DNA of 5,347 nucleotides from NCBI GenBank assembly GCA_964540445.1, contig CAZIMF010000060.1, positions 1-5,347 of the forward strand, in the 5' to 3' direction. Shown here one piece after another: positions 1-5,347 of the stretch (positions are counted from its first letter, which is position 1; every line of letters starts with the position of its first letter). Position numbers and translations under genes: made by a program. Source of the DNA: JALQXV01 sp964540445. GTDB lineage: Bacteria; Patescibacteriota; Saccharimonadia; Saccharimonadales; 2-12-FULL-41-12. The notes beneath the pieces are model-generated. The model saw nothing but the letters and a program-made list of their open reading frames with translations. It ran no database searches and was not told where the DNA came from.

Positions 1-1
1 C

Positions 2-1501
2 GACTTCCAATACCCTGGTCCAATTACTGTACGTTATGCATTAGGTGGCTCACGAAACATTCCTGCCATGAAAGCTATGCTAACAGTAGGCGTGAATAAA
101 ACCATCGAGACCTCTAAGAAGTTAATGCAATCACCAGGCACGTCAGAAGGCGAAGCTCGCGGTGACTACAAGTGTTACCAAGACGACGCTCTTACTAAAG
201 AAGCTCCTTGCTACACCGCGTCTGCTATCGGAGACGGTGCATACCTTAAGTTAGATGAGCACGTTCATGGCTTTGCTACTCTTTCGCGCAACGGCCTTAA
301 TATTCCGCAAACCTACATCCTTAAAGTAGAAGATGCCAGTGGTAAAGTAGTCGAAGAATGGAAGCCAAGCGCCGGCGTACAAGCCGTACGGCCTGACGCA
401 GCCTACATTGTCGACGACATGATTAGCGATCCAAAAGCCAGCTACCTAGGCACCAAGTCACATAGCTACAAAGGGTGGAAGTTTGGTTTTAAGACCGGAA
501 CTACCAACGACTCAAAAGATGGGTGGATGATGGGCATGTCAACGCAATATGCTGTTGGTACGTGGGTTGGTTATCACGACCGAACTAAAGAATTGTCTGG
601 TTTCATGGAAACTATGACTCAACCAATTGTTGCTGGTTGGATGGAAAAGGCGCACACTAATCTTAAACCCGAAGAACGAGTTAAACCACCTGGTGTTCAG
701 TCATTACCAGCCTTTGTTGTACGCAGCCACGTAGGCGTCGGATCGGTTGAGCCCAGTCCTACAAACGATTTGTTCCCATCCTGGTACAAAAAAACCAGTG
801 CAACAACCAAGCAGGCTATCGATATTGTTTCTAACAAACTAGCCACTGACTGTACGCCACCTCGTGCCAAGCAAAACGTTGCTGGTGCCTCTGCAAACGA
901 ATTCTCAACCGATAAATTTAATGGCACGGCCGGCTCAAATACCACCGAAAAAGACGATGTTCATAAATGCGAAGATGCTAAACCGTCTATTACGTTAACT
1001 GTTTCCGGAACAGCACCAAACTTTGTATTAACCGCTACTGCATCTCAGGGTACGCATCCAATATCAAGCGACCGTTTTGCCGGTAAAATAAACTTCCTGG
1101 TCGACGGAAACATCGTGAAAAGTGAAAATATAGGCAGCAGCCCGGCAACTATTAGCTACAACTATGGAGCCACCGGCGGCGGAAGCCACGAACTCAGCGC
1201 TGAAGTAATCGACAGCGTGCTCTATGATGCCAAAGACTCCAAAACAGTTGACTTTGGCAGTTCTAGCGCTGCAAGCATAACATTACTAATATCCCCGGCT
1301 GCTTCACCGCCGCCGAGTAACTTCCTTTTTAATTGGAATACTTTGCCCGGTGTGTCATACACCTTGTGCACAAAGAAAGGCAGCGACCCTGCATATACCT
1401 GTCTTCCAGCGACGCCTGGCGCAACTCGATCTGTTCCAGGATCGGGTCGCCAGGCATATGTTGAAGGTGGTGGAGTAAAATCTGATATTGTAGGTTTTTA
1501 A
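2..1501 (+). CDS. Class A penicillin-binding protein (PBP1A family), C-terminal part, 5' end outside window
   Basis: This is a peptidoglycan synthase whose transpeptidase domain cross-links stem peptides outside the membrane. The frame is open from nt 2, so the ATG at 68 is internal; 499 residues are visible, numbered here from nt 2. The second active-site motif SRN is at residues 17-19 (nt 50-58), within a stretch (GPITVRYALGGSRNIPAMK) typical of PBP1A. The third motif KTGTT is at residues 164-168 (nt 491-505), followed by DGWMMG and VGTWVGY, also family-typical. The SxxK serine and the glycosyltransferase domain must lie upstream of the window. The catalytic domain ends near residue 220. 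A tail of about 277 residues follows: a Pro-rich linker, a short Cys-containing segment (LATDCTPP), an Ig-like beta-rich region (about 327-420) and a final small domain with two Cys (456 and 467). The gene ends in TAA, convergent with radA. The family is certain; the tail's role, perhaps wall binding, is inference. Confidence 0.95.
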   Translation, partial: DFQYPGPITVRYALGGSRNIPAMKAMLTVGVNKTIETSKKLMQSPGTSEGEARGDYKCYQDDALTKEAPCYTASAIGDGAYLKLDEHVHGFATLSRNGLNIPQTYILKVEDASGKVVEEWKPSAGVQAVRPDAAYIVDDMISDPKASYLGTKSHSYKGWKFGFKTGTTNDSKDGWMMGMSTQYAVGTWVGYHDRTKELSGFMETMTQPIVAGWMEKAHTNLKPEERVKPPGVQSLPAFVVRSHVGVGSVEPSPTNDLFPSWYKKTSATTKQAIDIVSNKLATDCTPPRAKQNVAGASANEFSTDKFNGTAGSNTTEKDDVHKCEDAKPSITLTVSGTAPNFVLTATASQGTHPISSDRFAGKINFLVDGNIVKSENIGSSPATISYNYGATGGGSHELSAEVIDSVLYDAKDSKTVDFGSSSAASITLLISPAASPPPSNFLFNWNTLPGVSYTLCTKKGSDPAYTCLPATPGATRSVPGSGRQAYVEGGGVKSDIVGF

Positions 1502-1612
1502 ATTTAGGTATTTTTTATTTAGTTTTTGTGCATTGTTTACCTTCTCTGGCAAACAATATCTCACTGGCTTGAGTGCACAGGTTAACTTCAACGCTGATTG
1601 TTGTGGCGGTCA
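1502..1612. other. Convergent intergenic region between the penicillin-binding protein gene and radA
   Basis: This 111-bp spacer separates two genes that end toward each other. It starts T-rich on the plus strand (1510-1527) and contains the imperfect hairpin listed separately. The radA stop is doubled: TAA at 1615-1613 is followed directly by in-frame TGA at 1612-1610. A short inverted pair, TGTGCA (1527-1532) and TGCACA (1574-1579), encloses the hairpin and could lengthen it, but six bases can match by chance. I see no convincing small gene or RNA here. Confidence 0.7.
1532..1557. terminator. Possible weak bidirectional terminator hairpin
   Basis: ATTGTTTACC (1532-1541) pairs with GGCAAACAAT (1548-1557): seven outer base pairs, one A-C mismatch and two inner G-C pairs around a six-base loop, TTCTCT. 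It lies 31 bp past the penicillin-binding protein stop and about 55 bp past the radA stop, which suits shared termination. Against it, the stem is AT-rich and no U-tract follows it on either strand. The T-rich run (1510-1527) lies before the stem on the plus strand, so this is not a textbook intrinsic terminator. Confidence 0.35.
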
Positions 1613-2965
1613 TTAAATCTCCAAATAGGTGTTGAGAGCGGTGCGGACGTTTGCTACTGGCTGTAGTATGGTCGCTTTTTTCGACTTAACTGTATTCTTG
1701 GGCCCGATAACTGCATCAAAGCCAAGTTTAGCTGCCTCAGCTATGCGTCGTTCGGCGAATGGCACATGACGAACTTCACCAGACAAGCCGACTTCTCCAA
1801 ATACGGCTGCATTACCCTTAAGTTGCATACCTTTAGCGGCTGATGCTATTGCCATACAAATTGCCAAGTCTGCACCTGGTTCAGTAATCTTCATGCCACC
1901 CACTATATTTATATAAATGTCTTGATCGGATAGATTGAGTTTTGTGCGCCGCTCCATCATCGCTATTAATAAGTTAAGCCTGTTAAGTTCAATACCGCTG
2001 GCTGCTCGTTTTGGGTAGCCATATGAGGTTTTATTAACTAACGCCTGAACTTCTACTAATAAAGCTCTGTTGCCTTCCATCGTAGCAAGTACAATTGAAC
2101 CGTCACTTACTTGCCGCTCTGCCAGTAACGCAGCTGATGGATTACTGATTTCGATAAGGCCACGTTCCTGCATTTCAAAAATACCGGTTTCGTTAGTTGA
2201 TCCAAACCGATTCTTAATGCTGCGCAGCAGCTTAAACCCACCATAACGATCGCCCTCAAGCTGTAAAACAGTATCAACAATATGTTCAAGCACTTTTGGA
2301 CCGGCTATCGAACCTTCTTTGGTAACATGCCCCACCAAGATAACAGCTGTATTTTTCTGCTTTGCTGCACTAGTTAGCACGTGGGTACAGTTTGTAATTT
2401 GCGATACAGTGCCAGCAGCTGAAGCGACAGCGTCAGTGGTAACCGTTTGAATTGAATCGACAATTACAACCGTAAAATTCTCTTTGGCGATAGTTGCCGC
2501 AATATCATCTGCATTAGTACTGGTAGCCATCTGAACATTTGAATCTTCTACACCAAGTCGTTAAGCACGCAAACCAATTTGGTGAGACGACTCTTCACCG
2601 CTCACATATAAAACGGAGTACTTTTTCGCAATACCGGCTGCAATCTGCAGCAACAATGTACTTTTTCCAATCCCGGGCTGTCCGGCAATGAGGCTGACGC
2701 TTCCCGAGACCAAGCCCCCACCTAGTACCGCATCGACGTCCGTAATACTCGTCTGGATACGCTGGGCGTCCTGACTTGTACTTGCAAGTTTGGCGGGCAT
2801 AATCTGAAGACTACTACGTTTACTGGCTGCTTTTGAGGCACCTGTGACAATTACAGCCTCTTCTTGCAAGGTATTCCATTCACCGCAAGTCATACATTTG
2901 CCGCTCCATGAAGTTGTTACAGCACCGCAGTTATTGCAGACATATTGAGAAGATTTACGCGCGAT
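1613..2965 (-). pseudogene. radA: DNA repair protein RadA, full length but with an in-frame TAA at codon 135 and an ATC start
   Basis: RadA is a RecA-like ATPase that drives branch migration of recombination intermediates in the cytoplasm. Counted from the ATC at 2965, the frame spans 450 codons before the terminal TAA, normal for RadA (E. coli about 460). The order of parts is complete: C4 zinc finger (Cys10, 13, 24, 27); Walker A GQPGIGKS at 95-102; Walker B VVIVDS at 166-171; the RadA signature KNRFG at 251-255 (nt 2201-2215); and a Lon-protease-like C-terminal domain including GEVGLSGEVRHV. Codon 135 (nt 2563-2561) is TAA, in LRA-stop-RLGV, where relatives usually carry a charged or polar residue. 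GAA, AAA or CAA is one base away. No ATG, GTG or TTG lies between the upstream in-frame stop (2980-2978) and the zinc finger; the next ATG (2893) would lose three of its four cysteines. The stop splits Walker A from Walker B, so neither piece should work alone. Either a fresh pseudogene or a sequence error; identity as radA is certain. Confidence 0.9.
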
Positions 2966-2972
2966 AGTATGG

Positions 2973-2979
2973 CTCCTTT
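2973..2979 (-). promoter_or_regulatory. Shine-Dalgarno of radA, overlapping the preceding stop codon
   Basis: Read on the minus strand this is AAAGGAG, overlapping the last two bases of the TAA (2980-2978) of the upstream gene. Exactly 7 nt separate its last G from ATC at 2965-2963, followed by GCG CGT AAA. The spacing is ideal, and an ATG there would give the familiar start M-A-R-K before the zinc finger. This places the radA start at 2965 despite the missing standard start codon. The overlap points to translational coupling. Confidence 0.75.
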
Positions 2980-3967
2980 ACTCAGTCTGTTGAGGAATTA
3001 TATTGCTGTTAATTGCTTCAACCAATTGCTGCTCGGTAGTAGCAATTTTATTACGCTCCTCAACAATACTATTATATTGATTTATCAGAGCACGGGTACG
3101 GTTAATTAATGCATTGTAGCTATTCACACTAGCATTAAAGGTTGGCACTGCAGCGTTATATTCGTCAGTCTTGCCAGCGTTTATAAGTGAATCGAGCCGA
3201 CTTTTTTGGAGTTCAATATCAGCGTTTTGCCCCTGAATTTCTTGTTGATTTGAGTCAATTGTTGCTTTAAGTGATTTAAGCTGTGCGTCAAAATTTTCAA
3301 CTTGGTTGGTGAGCTGAACAAAGGTTTGCTCATATTTTTCTGAGTAACCAACAATTTGCTGCCGGTCATTAAAGTAGCGTCCATAATACGCTTCTAACTC
3401 GGGTGTTAGCGTACGAACCTCGGTACCAAGGATAGAGTGTAGTTCATTCGGTACTACTGATGGATCTTTTGCACGATACTGCTCGATTGTTTTTTTAATT
3501 CGGTCGTTGTTAAGGTTTGCAAAAAAATCAGTCGTCAGTTGATCGATATGTTTTTTTTCTGTCGCACTTAGCCTATCGTATTGTGCGTGCAATACCTCAT
3601 GCGCGGCAGTAACCTCAATAACACCTGATAGGCGTGGTTCTGATACATCTAGCAAAAAGATACCTTTTCGCTGTACGTAGCACCCCAGAACAATCGACTG
3701 TTCAGCTGTTTGGCACTTAGTCTGAAAATCGGCTTTCTGATCTAGTTCAGGATGGTTTACGTAAAAAATTCGACGCGTATCATCGCGCATGGTTGTAGCG
3801 TCAGCTAATGCCACGACTCGAGCGTCCGGCTTATAGTTTCGAAGAGCAAAATAATCTAAGATTCCCTGCCGATGTGTAGCAGCAAATAACGAACCTATAA
3901 TAACGGCTAGCGAAAGAAAGCCGGTAAGGAGCCGGATGAATTGCTTCATTGATGAATTAGTCTGCAT
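2978..3967 (-). CDS. Predicted membrane-anchored HExxH metallopeptidase with C-terminal coiled coil
   Basis: I do not recognise a named family for this 329-residue protein. A hydrophobic segment at residues about 10-30, preceded by K8 and R12 and without an obvious signal-peptidase site, suggests an N-terminal anchor with the rest outside the cell. A soluble domain follows, with Cys85 and Cys96 placed for a possible disulfide. The zincin motif HEVLH is at 123-127 (nt 3601-3587), set in a helix-like AAHEVLHAQYDRL. Downstream, NELHSILGTE (174-183) offers Glu175 or Glu183 as third zinc ligand, as in gluzincins; that assignment is inference. Residues about 205-320 are rich in Q, N, E, K and L with few prolines and look like a coiled coil. 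An in-frame TAA sits directly before the ATG at 3967, so the start is Met1 or Met7 (3949); neither has a clear Shine-Dalgarno. It begins 44 bp after clpC and ends 12 bp before radA, so it is probably in their operon. The substrate is unknown. Confidence 0.75.
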   Translation of the reverse strand: MQTNSSMKQFIRLLTGFLSLAVIIGSLFAATHRQGILDYFALRNYKPDARVVALADATTMRDDTRRIFYVNHPELDQKADFQTKCQTAEQSIVLGCYVQRKGIFLLDVSEPRLSGVIEVTAAHEVLHAQYDRLSATEKKHIDQLTTDFFANLNNDRIKKTIEQYRAKDPSVVPNELHSILGTEVRTLTPELEAYYGRYFNDRQQIVGYSEKYEQTFVQLTNQVENFDAQLKSLKATIDSNQQEIQGQNADIELQKSRLDSLINAGKTDEYNAAVPTFNASVNSYNALINRTRALINQYNSIVEERNKIATTEQQLVEAINSNIIPQQTE

Positions 3968-3990
3968 TTATAGTGATGATAGTACCGTTA

Positions 3991-3996
3991 ATTATA
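3991..3996 (-). promoter_or_regulatory. Possible -10 element (TATAAT) upstream of the HExxH gene
   Basis: A perfect TATAAT reads on the minus strand in the gap between clpC and the HExxH gene, 23 nt before the ATG at 3967. Transcription would start near 3984, leaving a leader of about 16 nt, which fits the absence of a clear Shine-Dalgarno. No recognisable -35 hexamer is found 16-18 bp upstream, where the region runs into the clpC stop, and there is no extended TG. It may be an internal promoter that lets the last two genes be expressed apart from clpC, or a chance match in AT-rich spacer. Confidence 0.35.
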
Positions 3997-4011
3997 CCCT
4001 ACCAGCCTATA

Positions 4012-5347
4012 TTATTCTTTAACTGCTGAGTAACTCAGTTTACCGTCACGAACATTCACATTTACCATTTCGCCCTTGTGGTATGCCCCGTCCAATAACC
4101 CATGCGAGATATGATCTTCGAGCGTATCCTGAAGCAAACGTCGGAGTGGTCGTACACCGTTTTTTATATCATATCCATGCTCAGCTAAATACCGCTTTGC
4201 TGCCGGTTGAACTTTAAGGCCAATACCATGCCGAACAAGTCGTTGCTCAAGATTAGCTAACTGTAAATCAAGTATCTGCAAAATTTCTTCTTTTGTTAGA
4301 GCACGAAAGACAATAGTATTATCGATACGATTGAGTAGCTCAGGTCGTAACATTTTTTTTAGCGATCCAAGTACTTCGTCTTTATTGCGCTCGTGCAATG
4401 CGTTTAAATTATCTTTATCTTGCTTTGTTTCGACTTTAAAGCCTAGACTCGCCTCTTTTTGAAGCTTCTCAGCGCCAATATTACTAGTCATAATGACTAC
4501 TGTATTACTAAAATCAATTACACGGCCCTTGCCGTCGGTCAGACGACCATCTTCGAGTAGCTGAAGCAGCATATTGAAAACATCTGGGTGCGCTTTTTCG
4601 ATTTCATCGAACAGCACCAAGCTATACGGCTGACGGCGAATCTTATCTGTCAGTTGACCCCCATCATCATATCCCACATACCCAGCTGGTGCGCCCATTA
4701 AACGGGACACATTATGATGTTCACCAAATTCACTCATATCAATTTTAACGAGGTTATTATCGCTACCAAAGAACTCACGTGCTAGCGTTCGTGCTAATTC
4801 AGTCTTGCCAACGCCAGTTGGGCCTAAAAACACAAACGAACCAATCGGCCGACGATCATCGCTGATACCGCTCCGGTTGCGGCGGACGGCTTTTGCTACC
4901 GCATCAATTGCTTCACTCTGGCCAATAATGTGTTTCTTGAGTGTCTTTTCAAGATTTAAGAGGTATTTCGCCTCGGTGCGAATTACTTTCTGGACTGGGA
5001 CTCCGGTGATTCGGGCTACCACTGCTGCAATATCATTGCTGGTAAGCTTAAGTTTTTGATTATCGTTGTATTTAGCCTGCAGCTCTGTAATTTCTTGGGC
5101 TACCCGACTCGCATTGGTTTTATGGCGAGCAGCTGCTTCATAATCTTCATTAGCTGCAGCATCTTCGATGCGGACCTGTAATAGTCGTAGCTCTTTTTGA
5201 GCTTCACGTAATTCGGGCGGTGTTTTGCCCTTGTCGACCCGCAAATGAGCAGCTGCTTCATCAAGCAAATCAATTGCTTTATCGGGCATAAACCGGTCGT
5301 TTATATAGCGTTTTGCAAAATATACAGTATCTTCAATTACCTCGTCG
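4012..5347 (-). CDS. clpC: ATP-dependent Clp protease ATPase subunit ClpC, C-terminal part, 5' end outside window
   Basis: ClpC is a cytoplasmic Hsp100 unfoldase that feeds proteins to the ClpP peptidase. About 444 residues are visible; the open frame runs past the window edge, so the ATG at 5289 is internal (the reading RYINDRFMPDKAIDLLDEA is the end of the first AAA+ domain). Counting from that Met: a short UVR-like coiled middle domain at about 30-75, much shorter than in ClpB; the link ITGVPVQK at 94-101; the second AAA+ domain with Walker A GPTGVGKT at 156-163 (nt 4824-4801), Walker B LVLFDEIEKAH near 224-234, sensor 1 TSN at 268-270, arginine finger Arg321 in LLNRID, and sensor 2 GVRPLRR at 378-384. 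The tripeptide LGF at 282-284 matches the ClpP-docking loop, which supports ClpC over the disaggregase ClpB. The gene ends in TAA at 4014-4012 and is probably the first gene seen of an operon with the HExxH gene and radA. Everything visible is intact. Confidence 0.95.
   Translation of the reverse strand, partial: DEVIEDTVYFAKRYINDRFMPDKAIDLLDEAAAHLRVDKGKTPPELREAQKELRLLQVRIEDAAANEDYEAAARHKTNASRVAQEITELQAKYNDNQKLKLTSNDIAAVVARITGVPVQKVIRTEAKYLLNLEKTLKKHIIGQSEAIDAVAKAVRRNRSGISDDRRPIGSFVFLGPTGVGKTELARTLAREFFGSDNNLVKIDMSEFGEHHNVSRLMGAPAGYVGYDDGGQLTDKIRRQPYSLVLFDEIEKAHPDVFNMLLQLLEDGRLTDGKGRVIDFSNTVVIMTSNIGAEKLQKEASLGFKVETKQDKDNLNALHERNKDEVLGSLKKMLRPELLNRIDNTIVFRALTKEEILQILDLQLANLEQRLVRHGIGLKVQPAAKRYLAEHGYDIKNGVRPLRRLLQDTLEDHISHGLLDGAYHKGEMVNVNVRDGKLSYSAVKE

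Noticed and set aside
697..945. Open frame of 82 codons on the minus strand
   Set aside because: It lies entirely antisense to the penicillin-binding protein, whose frame is supported by family motifs before it and a continuous open frame across it. No ribosome binding site or recognisable protein is seen.
1355..1591. Open frame of 78 codons on the minus strand across the end of the penicillin-binding protein and the spacer
   Set aside because: More than half is antisense to the penicillin-binding protein end, its composition is low-complexity and unlike a protein, and no clear ribosome binding site precedes it.
2107..2289. Open frame of 60 codons in another minus-strand frame inside radA
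   Set aside because: It overlaps the conserved KNRFG region of radA, which is plainly coding in its own frame.
1613..2530. Treating the radA part after the internal stop as a separate gene starting at ATG 2530
   Set aside because: No Shine-Dalgarno precedes the ATG. It would lack the zinc finger and Walker A, and its frame continues seamlessly upstream as RadA.
3181..3384. Open frame of 67 codons in another minus-strand frame inside the HExxH gene
   Set aside because: It overlaps the coiled-coil part of the HExxH gene, whose frame is continuous from anchor to stop; Lys/Leu/Ser-rich shadow composition.
3549..3559. Run of eight T on the plus strand (eight A in the HExxH mRNA), with a similar run in clpC near 4352, as possible programmed slippage sites
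   Set aside because: Both frames remain open and family-consistent across the runs, and they encode ordinary Lys-Lys pairs. Nothing suggests a frame change.
4805..5059. Open frame of 84 codons on the plus strand
   Set aside because: It is antisense to the conserved second AAA+ domain of clpC and encodes nothing recognisable.

Overview
The window holds four genes, two of them cut by its edges. Base composition looks moderate (mid-40s percent GC by eye). The standard bacterial code fits: all four genes end in TAA and none needs UGA read as an amino acid. The gene types are a class A penicillin-binding protein with a long secreted C-terminal extension, a ClpC-type rather than ClpB-type Hsp100, and a clpC...radA neighbourhood. 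These suggest a bacterium with a Gram-positive-like envelope. The penicillin-binding protein tail and the small membrane-anchored HExxH protein remind me of Candidatus Saccharibacteria (TM7) or a related Patescibacteria lineage. That placement is recollection and inference, not proof.

Layout: on the plus strand, nt 2-1501 is the 3' part of a bifunctional penicillin-binding protein. It carries the transpeptidase SxN and KTG motifs, then about 277 residues of probable extracytoplasmic beta-rich extension. A 111-bp convergent intergenic region (1502-1612) with an imperfect hairpin follows. On the minus strand, in transcription order, come: clpC (5347-4012, 5' end outside the window); a predicted membrane-anchored HExxH metallopeptidase with a C-terminal coiled coil (3967-2978); and radA (2965-1613).

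The three minus-strand genes are tightly packed, with gaps of 44 bp and 12 bp, and look co-transcribed. Bacillus-type operons also place clpC directly before radA; here the unnamed membrane protein sits between them. ClpC would unfold and degrade proteins with ClpP, and RadA would promote branch migration in recombination and repair. The middle protein would act on the outer face of the membrane.

The main oddity is radA. It is full length and well conserved through the zinc finger, Walker A, Walker B, KNRFG and Lon-like domains. However, it has an in-frame TAA at codon 135, and its only well-placed start codon is ATC, 7 nt after a good AGGAG. Each is one substitution away from a normal gene. 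The options are a very recent pseudogene or sequence/assembly errors. I see no CRISPR array, RNA gene, insertion sequence or other mobile element, and no gene-free stretch longer than about 110 bp.
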